Positions 35,465 to 45,729 of a stretch of 64,000 nucleotides of DNA are shown piece after piece. Made by a program: the position numbers and the translations under genes. The notes beneath the pieces were generated by a model. The model was given only the letters and a program-made list of their open reading frames with translations, had not been told where the DNA came from and ran no database searches. The number at the start of each line of letters is the position of its first letter. Within the stretch, counting starts at the first letter, position 1. The stretch spans positions 19,639,923 through 19,703,922 of the forward strand of contig CM053268.1 of NCBI GenBank assembly GCA_028583415.1, written 5' to 3'. This DNA is from Protea cynaroides (Eukaryota; Streptophyta; Magnoliopsida; Proteales; Proteaceae).

Positions 35465-35467
<3 letters not shown>

Positions 35468-35507
<40 letters not shown>
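35468..35507. repeat. (GA)n microsatellite
   Basis: About 20 GA units inside a purine-rich stretch (35310-35520) near the right end of the CACTA element. Confidence 0.95.
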
Positions 35508-35510
<3 letters not shown>

Positions 35511-36262
35511 GAGGTGAGTGAGCAAGAAATAAAGAAACTTCGTTTGCTGAGATCACGAAGATCTTTGATCTCTTTTCTGACTCAACACTGCATATGGGAG
35601 AGAGACGTTCTCCATGAGTAAGTGAAAAGTCGAGACGCTGAAAAGTTGTTTTTAGGATTTAGCCAAAAAAAAAAAATTTGTTTTAGAAAAACGAAAAGTT
35701 AAAACAACCACCAATTATTTTGGGAAAATAAAAACCGCACAAACTAGTTTTGGTTCCGAATTATATTTATTTATTAAAACAGGTTTTTGGCTACGAAAAT
35801 TGGTCACGGAAACCAGATGTCGTAGCTATAAATGTATCTTTCCCTACAGAAACAAAATACCGTATGGGTAAATGTGTCTTTGACTACAGAAATAATCAAA
35901 CCGTTGTTATAAATATTTCTTTTACTAGATGAAAATTTTTTTTATGGCTACGGCAAGTAAGGAAAGCGTTGCTATATGTTATTTTTGGCAATGGAATATT
36001 GCTTTCCATAGCCAAAATAAGAATTGTTGTAGTGCATCAAATTTGCGACAGTCCCCAAATGAAATACCCCAACTACCTCCTTGTATATTGAGCTTTACTT
36101 GATGACTCAACGAGTGTGCATTAAAAGGAATCACAAGAAACATTGTAATTGCCGCCCTTGTTACATTCAGACAAACCATTTGAGAAAAAGTAAGCTCGCA
36201 ACTTTGGTCAACATTGAAAAAAGAACTACATGAAAGAAGTGGGCTCATTAACGGGTTTTTTT

Positions 36263-36265
<3 letters not shown>

Positions 36266-36294
<29 letters not shown>

Positions 36295-36303
36295 GGGGGG
36301 GGG
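36266..36303. repeat. (GT)n and poly(G) tract
   Basis: About 14 GT units followed by about ten G, next to the LINE poly(A) end. The equivalent place in the right copy (about 62117-62130) has only a short G-rich stretch. Confidence 0.9.
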
Positions 36304-37516
36304 TTATATCAACAGAATTATATTAAAAAATGAAAAAGAGTAAAAATACAAGGCATTACGAGAGTATCTTCGCACCTTCCACAATGACACTAGCAGGAAT
36401 TAAACCCCCCTAAAAAACTGAAAAGAAGTTAAACAAATCTAAATCTAGGACGCTTAGACGCATCCCAAACAACTTCACAAGCTATAAAGTCACTTCATGA
36501 AGTCCAATGCTGACTTGAGAGGGAGGAAACTTTACACTTCGCAAGACCATCCGCTACCATATTTGTCTCCAGGAAACACTGTGTGATGCGCCATTGAATA
36601 CTATCCAAAAATCGAGCAAGGTTTTGCCACTGTTACAAGCCACGCCATGGGATATTCTAACGCTGGATGCATTCAACCACCGCCCTCGAGTCACACTCGA
36701 TCTAGAGGTGGGATACTCCTATCGAGCAAGCACACTGTGCACCAATCAATGCTACTCTCATCTCTGCTTGAAAGTTAGCGGATATTCCCAAATAAGAGGC
36801 AAAAGCGAATTGTATCTTCCCCCACCGAATCTCAAAGCACCCTGCCCACACCTGATCGACCTGGATTTCCAATCAAGCACCCATCTATGTTTAACTTCAA
36901 CCACTGGCTCAAGGGTCTCCCCGAGAGAAGTTGCCTCACTATAGTCAGTTTTTTACATTTCTTACTCAACTTGAGTTGAGCAGCTAACACCCATTCCTCC
37001 ATAGAAGAAACCATACATGGCGATCGAACTGATAAGTCATGAAGACCCTTTTCAATTTCTACCATAAGGTTGTCCACTGAAATTTTGACTCCTTCAAAGC
37101 ACACCCTGTTTCGGCTGTTCCATATCTCCCAAGCAACCACGAAGAGGCTTGGCCCCCGATCTCCTTTAAAGAGTATAACAACTCTATATAGTCAAAGCCA
37201 ACATATTGAGGCCGAAACATGCCAACCATCTTTGGCAAATCGGCACGTGTCTCGATGCATTTTGAATGGTCAAGATCCTCACTGCTGCTAGCAGTCACTA
37301 AAGAGGATCCGACTCCACCACCTTCTTCTACACAGCTTGAGCCACCTCACAAGACAAGAATAAACGATTGAATGATTCCATTCTTTCTAGCATAGGATAC
37401 ACCGTGATGCCAGTTGCACCCTTTTCCTAGCCACCCGATCGTCAGTGGGTAACCTACCACAACACAATCTCCAGGAGAAAGTTACTCAATCTTCAGAGAA
37501 AGGTCTCACTCCATAC

Positions 37517-38179
37517 TAAGGGTGTCAACAGGCCGGTCCAGTCTAGTTTCAATCTGGGTTGAAACGTTGGGCTTTACAAGCCCAAACCGAAACCAGAACA
37601 TTAAGGGTTCGGGCTAGGGTGGGCTGCGCTGGACATAATAATTAACTGGTCGGTCCATCGTTGGGTTGTTATCGGGTTGGGCTTATCAGAATGATTTCGG
37701 GCAGGCTCAGTCTGGGCCGGGTTTAGTGGGTTTATCGGACTGCCTTCACATGTAACTATTTTCGCACAACAATAATTTTTTTTGTGGCGTTTTTTGTTCA
37801 TATTTAATACAATTGTAAGCGGTTTAGTTTTGATTGATCTTATGGGCATCGAGCATGGATAATGAATTCCATATTTACATTTATTTAGTTAGAATCTTTA
37901 AATCCTTAGTCAATGGGTTATTATTTGAGAAGCAAAAAGAATCGGTTCGGGCTTCTTAACGGGCCTTACCAGCGTTCATGTTGGGTATTATTGGTTCGGG
38001 CTAGTTCTGGTTTCTTAATCGGCTGGTCCTGTCCGATTTTGGCCCGGGCTGAAATAGTGTTGGGCTTTACAAGCCCAGACCGAAACCTGTCCATTAAGGC
38101 TCGATCTGGGCTAGGTTCGGGATATATCAGGCCTGGTCGGGTCCGTGCTACCGGGCCTGGCCTAGATTTGACATCCTTA
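37517..38179. mobile_element. hAT-type MITE, copy 1 (663 bp)
   Basis: Termini TAAGGGTGTCAA and TTTGACATCCTTA. Flanks CTCCATAC and TTCCAAAA are only partly alike, so the TSD is worn. The interior has repeated 'gggctttacaagccc' and 'cggtcc'/'gggct' motifs. It interrupts the minus-strand LINE. Confidence 0.75.
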
Positions 38180-38753
38180 TTCCAAAATGACTTTGCCCAA
38201 TTAACCACCACCATTGGAGCCTGCAAACAAATTCTAGCCGATGGAACTGTGAATTCATCCTACAATGTTGCATCCCAAATCAATTTATCTCTACTGCTCA
38301 GAACCAAAGGAATGAGAGACATTTTTGAGAAAATCTGTTGGAGCACCGGCGATCGCATCGGAGGAAACCTCCATGAACCCTCCACAATGGAGTTCAGTAC
38401 CTTCATATGCATTCCCTCAAAGAAGCGAGGGTCAATTCTCAATCTCTCAATAATTGAGTTGCTATATAGCCATCGATCTCGCCGGAAGTCTATGTTCTTT
38501 CCATCTCCAATAACCATCTGCAACGGAGATTAATAAACTGCCATTCCTTTTTTACACTCATCGAAACCGTATAAGCAGCCACATTGGAACGAAAGCTACC
38601 AACCGATTTGATATACTTAGTCCTCATATATGAAGCAAAGTTGGATGTCTCTGTTTTTATTATCCACGCCGGTTTAGCCAGAAGAGCACGATTGATTCAC
38701 TTCCACCAAACAATGAACCCCAAGACCCCCTTCCTCTTTCGGACGACCAGGAG

Positions 38754-39403
38754 TACAGGTGTCAACGGGCCAGTCCGGTCCTGTTTTGGTCCAGGCTAAA
38801 ACGGTGTCGTGCTTTACAAGCCCAATCTAAAACATGTTCATTAAGGGTTTGGCTGGGGTGCGCTACGTTGGACACAATAACTAACGGGCAGGTCCAATGT
38901 CGGGTTGTTATCGAGCTGGGCTTATTGGGTGGATTTCAGGCCGCCTCGGTCCGGGTTGCATTCGCATGTAGCTATTTTTGCACGACAATAAATTTTTTGT
39001 GGCGCTTTTCGTTCATATTTAATACAATTGTAAGCGATTGAATTTCAATTAATCTTAGAGGCATTTGAGCACGGATAATGAATTGCATATTTGCATTTAT
39101 CTACTTAGAATAGTTAGATCCTTGGTCAGTTGGTTATTATTTAAGTAACAAAAAGAATCAGTTCCGTCTAACTCGGGCTTCTTAACGGGCCTTATCGGTG
39201 TTCAAGTTGGATATTATCGGTTCGGACTAGTTCGGGTTTCTTAACCGACCAGTCCGGTCCAGTTTTGGTCTGGGCCAAAACAAAGTCAGGCTTTACAAGC
39301 CCAGACCGAAACCCATCCATTAAGGGTCAGTCCGGGTTGGGTTCAGGTTATATCAGGCCGGCTCAGTCTATGCTACCTGGCTGGACCAGATTTGACACCC
39401 TTA
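38754..39403. mobile_element. hAT-type MITE, copy 2 (650 bp)
   Basis: Termini TACAGGTGTCAA and TTTGACACCCTTA, with flanks ACCAGGAG and ACCGAGAG (6 of 8 alike). The right copy of the segmental duplication reads through the site with no element (about 63938-63952). The interior matches 37517-38179. Confidence 0.8.
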
Positions 39404-40537
39404 ACCGAGAGTATCCCATTTGACAAAAATAACCTTAGTCTTGCCGGATCAACTCTGAAGGGGATTAAGGATTGATATTCTTACCATTTTTTTTTTAATT
39501 TCCCATTGCTTTGGCAATTCGCATGGTGTCTTATTCTCTTCTACGTCAACCGATACAAATAGTTTAGGTGACTTGAAATTTTGATGCATAACGAAGGTGA
39601 TCCACATCCTCTCCCGCTTGAGTTTGGGCAGGAGACTTGACGGCCCTGATGGATGGCCGCCACATGGCTCTCGGGCGAATCCGAGCCCTCCATCCGAGCG
39701 GACACCCCTGTCGACTCAGCTTGTCGACTCGGGTGTCGGCTCGGATGGAGGGCTCAGTGTGAGGACAATGGATTTTCATATGATCCTTCATGAAATTAAA
39801 ATAGGCTCTCGCCTTGGTTACTTTGTCCATCCACGCCAATGGATAGAGTAAAATATGGATTCACCACCTAGATAAGGTCTAGGACCTATAAATGGTCTCT
39901 CACTTGGAGAGACACTATGACTCATGCTCAATGGTTTGGCTTCTAGTCTTACCAGAGAAGGGTAAGTGTCAAGTTATGAGTTGGGAAGGTGTTAGGCACC
40001 CAACTCGCCCGGTCAATGGACCGGTCTCCTTCTGTCCTATCATTTCCTATATTCTTGAAACTTATATATGTTCAGGTCATTCAATTAGCCTAACTAGGCA
40101 AATGGGGAACCCTAGACCAAGTTTCTAAGTTGTTCTAACTTAGGGTGCCGCCACATAGACTTGAAAAATAAAATACAAGTCAACAGACATAAATGGATCA
40201 ATGAACAAATGAATGGATAAAACAAATGAAATAATCATGAATAAACAAATAATGAATTAAACGAATGAATAACATAGAAAATACAACAGATAATGGATGA
40301 TCGAGCTCAAGATCAAGTCGCCTACGTATCCCTGTGCGGCGGGAATCAGGCCAAACGTAGTTCGTGTGGGGTTGTGGTTGTATGTGAGGTGCTCCCTTGA
40401 CAAAGGAAGCACGTGTGACGGTGCGTGAAGGGTGAACTACTCTGAGTTTTCTCCACTTCCCGCTGCCTACGTATCTCTTTAGAGAATCAGGTCAAACGTA
40501 GTTCCCAACAGTTAACGGGCTGTTGGACCCCACATGG

Positions 40538-40678
40538 CATTACTGAAGAGGTGCTCGGACCTCAGCTCCCCGCACTCGGCAAGGCATCACTCAAGAGGTA
40601 GTCGGACCTCGACTCCTCGCACTCGGCAAGGTAACACTCAAGAGGTACTCGGACCTCAGCTCCCCGCACTCGACAAGG
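40538..40678. repeat. 46-47 bp tandem repeat in solo LTR 3
   Basis: Three units containing 'aagaggt' and 'cgcactcg(g/a)caag' in a row. Confidence 0.85.
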
Positions 40679-43393
40679 GTAAAGTAACATTCTGAAAGTG
40701 ACTGGTCCACAGACCAACTCCCAAACATGGGAGGCAAAATGCCCTCAGGCTACAAACAAAATTAGATAATGGCTAGGTTGGAGATCAGACATGATCCCAA
40801 CCATCGCTTGAAAACATGCAAACATGACACCTTTTTTGTATTTTTTTCTTTTCTCTCCTTTATTGATATTTTTCTTTGAGAGGGGGGAAAACAATTATGT
40901 GACGAACCCTAATGGTTGAGCGGGCCCATGGCCTAGGCGGGGCCCACCCCAGTCAACATGGGATTTGAGAATCCCAACAAAGATAGACTCATTGGAGTCA
41001 TCCTAAAAAAACTCACAACATTGGGGAAGGGGATCCCTAAACTATCACACCCATGAAGTGGGAGGATGCATCACTTGAGGGTAGGGCATATGCATTAAAC
41101 CAAGCATTCAAACAATTTAAGCATGTTATACAAAAAAGAATTAGCATACCTGAGACTAAGCATCAATGGGACTAAGCATGGAATTGAAGTACCCATCAAG
41201 TGAGATATAACAAGACAGCATCATGGACAACCATACGGCAAGCAATAACTTCTTCTACTAAGCATGAATCCAAACATATATCAACTAATCCACACCCAAG
41301 CATCCCATCAAAGATTACGAACCAAGGCATACATGAACCAAACCAAGTATAAAAGTTTAAAGCTGGATCACATTCACACAATAAACCAAACCAGGTTCAG
41401 GTATGGATTCATCCAAGCATAGGCTGGTCTAAACATAGATCAACCCAAGGATGGATTGGTCCAAGAATGGACTGGTTAGGGCTGGTCTAATTCAAACCAC
41501 ATCCAAATCATGAGTTGAAACCAAACCCAGGATGTTTTGATCCGAGCATTAGGACTGAACCAAACCCAACATATGGTTTAAACTAAGGTTAGCATGGGGC
41601 TAAACAATCCAACATAATCAAACCAATCCTATTGTGGGATTATATCCGATCCGACATGTATTCAAACAGTCCATGATAGGGGTTGGACCAGCTCAAATCA
41701 AAATATAATGGAACAAATTGGCCTAATCAATAAGCTAAACAAAGACATGATCTTGCATTGATAATAAGCTTAAACCTGAATATCTCGCTGTAAGAACCAA
41801 TTAATGGCAGCACCCAAATCAGGTTCATTGTTGAAGATTGCAAAAGAATCTCATCCAACATGTGCATCAAAGATTAAATGTCACAAAGGAAATCATATCG
41901 AAAACCAAGTTTTAACACGAGACCAAACCCAATTCAAGCATAAACTGAGAATCCATGGAGGCATAAACAAGGTTAAACATCACTACCAGTAAAAGACTAA
42001 ACTGAGAAGCAGGGTAGATGAATAAAAATTCAGATATAAAGGATGATGTTCAACAATCAAGCATTAAGAACAAACCCATCTCCGTTCGATTCAAGCATAA
42101 ACAATCCAGAAATGAAAGATGAAATTGATATCCCTCCATGGAATTCACATTCAACACCACCACTCAAAATCTGATATAAATGGAGTACAACAGATATATA
42201 CCATACAAACATACTCAACTAAGCTCAAATTCACCACCTATGACAGTTCACTGCCGCCATAAAATTGGAGAAGTAAGACATTAAAGGGAAAGACAAGCAA
42301 AAGAGAGAGAAGTAAAAGTATTCTAATCTTAACCGAAACTAGAAGACTAAGTTTTCAAGCATGAGGTTTGTAGCAGAAATCTGGAATCGATTTGGAAATT
42401 AGAAAGAGAACTTTCAGCTCTATAAGGGAAAAATCCATGGAGCTTTTGACGACAAATCAGTAAGCAATAGAAATCCTAACAGCAGAAATTGAAAACAGAT
42501 TTTGAATCTAGATTCCAAACCCAGACTTTAGAACAGAGAAATTCAACAAATGGATCAGATTCATAACAAGAAGGCACTGCAGAACCAATTAGAAAATTTA
42601 AACTATATTAACATGTGCAGGATAGAAAGTTTTAGGAAGACTAACCTGCAATCTGAACTCCTTTCCTTCTTCTTCTTCGCCACTGTCTTCTGGTTTTTTT
42701 CTCTTTTTTTTCCAATTTGGCCAACACTCCTTTCTCTCCTACTTCTTCTCCATTTCCTGGATAGCAGCCCCTCTCTCTCTGTTTCTCTATTTTCACTACT
42801 AGCTGCTTCCTTCTTCTTCTTTTGATTTTCTATACAGCAGCTGCCACCGCCTCCTCCTTGCTCACTTCTTCCTCCTCACTTCTACTTCCTCTAATCTCTC
42901 TCTATTTGCGGCTGCTATTCTCCTTTCTTCACTCCAGCCAAACTCTCCTTGTTCGCTCCCTCACAGCCCCTTTTTTCTTCATTTTCCTTGGTCCAGCTCC
43001 AGCAGAACCTTCCTTAATCCCCCTTCTTTCTCTTCTCCTGGCCGCGGCAATATCTCTCATAGTCTCTCCCAGCTCTCTCCTCCATCCCTTTCACGAATCC
43101 TTGCTGCCGCCTTCCCTTTCCTCTTCCATCAGCTCACGAACCTCCATCTCTCCCTGATTTCTCTCTTCTGAAAAACCCCCCTTGAGCTCTCCTCTCTTTT
43201 TCGGCTTCTCCCTCTTCCACGGATCCCCTTCCTTTTTGTTTCTAGGGTTTTTCTAACCCCTAATCCAAAGGCCAAGATCCTTCCACTTGATCCCCCCTAG
43301 ATGACTGATCCTGACATATATAATAAAAATAAAATAAAACTATTACACACTCAATATCCTAAGCCCAAACCCAAGCCCATTAGCCTAGTACCT

Positions 43394-43592
43394 ATTGACA
43401 CCTAATCTAAACCCAGCCCAAACTCATTGTTCTATATCCTGAACACCAACCTAAACTAAACTCATCTCAAACCCATTATTCTATATCCTAAACACAAACC
43501 TAAACTAAACCCAGCCTAAACCTATTGTTCTATATCCTAAACACAAACCTAAACTAAACCCAGCCTAAACCTATTGTTCCATATCCTAAACA
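43394..43592. repeat. About 57 bp tandem repeat in solo LTR 3
   Basis: Three to four units containing 'aacctaaactaaac' and 'ctatatcctaaacac'. Confidence 0.85.
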
Positions 43593-44292
43593 CGAACTAA
43601 AATTAACATTTTTTTTTTTTTTTTTATTTTTTTTTCTTTTTGTTTTAATGATTTTCATTTTTTTAATATTTTTCCTAATAACCTAAAAATACAAGAAATT
43701 CTAACATGACCAAAAATGATAAAAATGTCTTTGATAAGAAATAGGCCAAAATGGGGGTCTTACACTCGGATCCACCCGAGAGCCATGTGACGGCCATCCA
43801 TCCGGGCCGCCAAGTCTCCCGCCCAAACTTAGGCAGGAGATGATTTCTATACTAACGAAGGGGTTAACCCGGCCCCTAGCCTGGGGGATGACCATCCACA
43901 GATTTTAGGATAATACTTGAAGTCACTGAACGTTAATGACATCTAGATTTGTCACCATTAACCACGTGCTCATGGATAGATGTTGATGGTTTCATATAAT
44001 AGAATTACCTAATATACCATCTCAGAGGTCAAAATTCAACTTTAAAAAAAAATGGACATTGGTCAATAAGGGTGTTTAAAGTTCATAGAATTGCTAGATA
44101 TAGTTTCTAGAACTTCGAGCTCTACTTGTAACAAACCTTGTTATAAGTAAACATGTAACTGGTTTGTTTATCGTGAGATGTGCGTCAATCCCGATTGAAA
44201 TACCAAAACTATCATTTATATATAAAGGTTGCCATGATGATCTCTTTTAATGCACACTCAGTACATTTAGAGAGACCCTTTAGACAATCTAA

Positions 44293-44574
44293 GTTCTCTT
44301 TGGTATGTATTATAAAATTAATTATATAATACATTATGACATATGTAGTTGTTTAGTATGATTTATAGTACTATTAATATTTAAAATAAAATTGATATAA
44401 TTTAAAATATACAAATAGATTAGAAGGTGATTATCATTATTGTGATAACTTATTTTTAATTGTTTTTTCCTAGTGGTATTATATGGTTATTATTATGATT
44501 CATAATTTATTTTTATAAATGATTTATTATAAATAACTCATAAACATAAATATAAATTATACCAAAGAAAACCC
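44293..44574. mobile_element. AT-rich TIR MITE, copy 1
   Basis: Inverted termini are GTT(C/T)TCTTTGGTAT-like at both ends. Flanks are TAA on the left and TAC on the right. It is the same family as 63179-63456, which lies in the opposite orientation and has a perfect TAA/TAA duplication. A 3-bp TAA-type duplication fits the PIF/Harbinger (Tourist) group. Confidence 0.7.
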
Positions 44575-45373
44575 TACTATTATCATGTAGGAGAAAGTTT
44601 CTCTGATCTCCCCATGGTAATGAGGAGCATGGTTTCGACCATCTCACCTTCTAAAATACAAAACCCCCCATTTCTTGTATTTGAAAATTTTATAATACCC
44701 TTTCGTTTTATTCAATCATCCCCAAAAACCCACATTTGAAAACCACTCCCTCAAGAAAACCCCTTTATTTTATGTAAAAATCACACTTTTGGAATTGTGC
44801 TCAGACTGCGCTGGGGCTGGGTATTAGGCTGTCTCCAATATTTCAACTCTAACCAAGAATGGCCCAATCACACAGCTTTTAGATTTTTAGGCTCAAATTT
44901 TTTAGTTACCTAGAAACCTACGGAGTTACGGTATTTACAAAGGTACCCCATTTTGATTTTAGCACGCGCCTGGCCTTCGGCCACGCTTGTAGTTTTATTT
45001 GTATGGTTTGCAACCATCTCTCTTGTAGGGCAAGTACCCCTTTTGGGCCAGGTAATAGAAGGCAAATAGGGAACGTTTTGTCCCACACTTGTGTGTATGC
45101 AATTGGACTTGTGTAACCTAATGTACACTTCTCAGTATGGTTCAAGTAATTGATACAGATTGATCGAATCGATCGATGTGTATCAATTTTGGACCTTACC
45201 AATCCTGAACTGATTCTACTTTAATATTATTATATGATACCAATCATAGATCAATTCCTCATTAAATCCGTACACAATCTATCCGAATCAGATCGATTTT
45301 GGATCATGGCAACTAATGAACGTACAACAAGAAAGATCAAATCCAGGGATCGAGCTCGTCTCAAGTTCATTCT
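44575..45373. other. Intergenic DNA
   Basis: No gene. A segment at about 45135-45320 ('gattgatcgaatcgatcg..' and 'cattaaatcc.taca') is related to 49660-49850, probably another old MITE pair. Confidence 0.4.
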
Positions 45374-45555
45374 GAACTAGAGACGAGACAGTGTCGGCTA
45401 GATGGCCAACACATGGCACTCCCTCAGATCCGAAGGTTGAATGCTTTTGCAGTTTTTTTTTTTTTTCGTATAATAACTCTCATCACACTCAACCATCGAA
45501 TCTGAAAGAATGCCATGTTCGGCCATCCAGCCAACACTATTTCGTCTCGAGCTCA
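45374..45555. mobile_element. Foldback MITE
   Basis: The left arm 'gacgagacagtgtcggcta' with 'atggcca' is repeated inverted at the right, with arms of about 60-70 bp and a T-rich loop. It resembles the 39598 and 59129 elements in structure and in 'ggcca.c.catgt' motifs. Ends are approximate. Confidence 0.6.
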
Positions 45556-45729
45556 ATTCCAAATCAAGGATATGTGCCTAGTTTGGTAGGTTTGAGTAGT
45601 GGAAAGGGTACATCTTGGTTTAATAACAGCTTCACATGCTACTTACTCAAAATATACAGTTTCACATGCTTTCTAGGAGAACTTGGCGGTGCACCACAGT
45701 TGTACTCCACTATATCCATTTAAATAAAA

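Larger units (their letters stand above)
26027..36034 (-). mobile_element. CACTA (En/Spm-type) transposon with captured gene fragment
   Basis: The left terminus is CACTAAAACAATTTTTA and the right terminus, read inverted, is CACTACAACAATTCTTA. A 3-bp TSD CAT flanks it (26024-26026 and 36035-36037). The right copy of the segmental duplication has the uninterrupted site 'caccatcaaatttg' at about 61888-61901, which fixes both ends. Both subterminal regions are full of short motifs such as 'ccgttg' and 'acactac', as in CACTA elements. Inside are a nucleoredoxin fragment, a degraded Transposase_24-type gene and solo LTR 2. No TNP2-type catalytic transposase is seen, so it is non-autonomous. Without the solo LTR it is about 7.4 kb. 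Confidence 0.9.
18485..39480. repeat. Segmental duplication, left copy
   Basis: Blocks of this interval match 50565-64000 in the same order and orientation: 18485-18780 with 50565-50850; 19030-19524 with 57989-59034; 23750-26026 with 60290-61893; 36035-39480 with 61891-64000. Between the blocks each copy has its own insertions. Here these are the Copia element (19525-22462), a hAT element (23943-24659), the CACTA element (26027-36034) and two more hAT elements. The duplication may continue beyond the right edge of the window. Confidence 0.85.
36255..39480 (-). mobile_element. LINE (L1-type), minus strand, with two hAT insertions
   Basis: The 3' end is the T run at about 36256-36267, a poly(A) tail on the minus strand, followed by GT and G runs. 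Going 5' (rightwards) come an RNase H-like RVT_3 start ('WLKLNIDGCLIGNPGRSGVG', 36832-36900), the preceding 'VAWEIWNSRNRVCFEGVK' (about 37080-37140), the zinc-binding and RT-tail region ('GDGKNIDFRRDRW' near 38500; 'KTKVIFVKWDTL' near 39440). Stops and frameshifts are frequent. Two hAT-type elements (37517-38179 and 38754-39403) interrupt it. The same LINE insertion is present in the right duplicate at 62100-64000, so it predates the segmental duplication. Confidence 0.85.
39758..43764 (+). mobile_element. Solo LTR 3 (4.0 kb)
   Basis: It starts TGTGAGGAC and ends GGTCTTACA. The 5-bp flanks are CTCAG (39753-39757) and CTCGG (43765-43769), differing by one CpG-type transition. It holds no gag or pol motif. 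It contains three tandem units of 46-47 bp (40538-40678), a long CT-rich tract (42650-43230) and about four units of about 57 bp (43394-43592). The length suggests a large Gypsy lineage, but no internal region is present to prove it. The Ser/Leu-rich ORFs at 42550-43157 come from the CT-rich tract. Confidence 0.8.
39598..43852. mobile_element. MULE-type foldback element split by a solo LTR
   Basis: A 9-bp TSD TAACGAAGG lies on both sides (39589-39597 and 43853-43861). The left arm (39598-39690) is the inverted complement of the right arm (43770-43852): 'gagagccatgtg.cggcc' and 'tcc.gcccaaact' are shared. A second palindrome (39693-39755) forms the original centre. Without the inserted LTR (39758-43764) and its 5-bp repeat the element is 243 bp, nearly the same as its relative at 59129-59372 (244 bp). 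Confidence 0.85.

Noticed and set aside
42550..43157. Ser/Leu-rich ORFs resembling secreted or membrane proteins
   Set aside because: They are the translation of a long CT-rich tract inside solo LTR 3.
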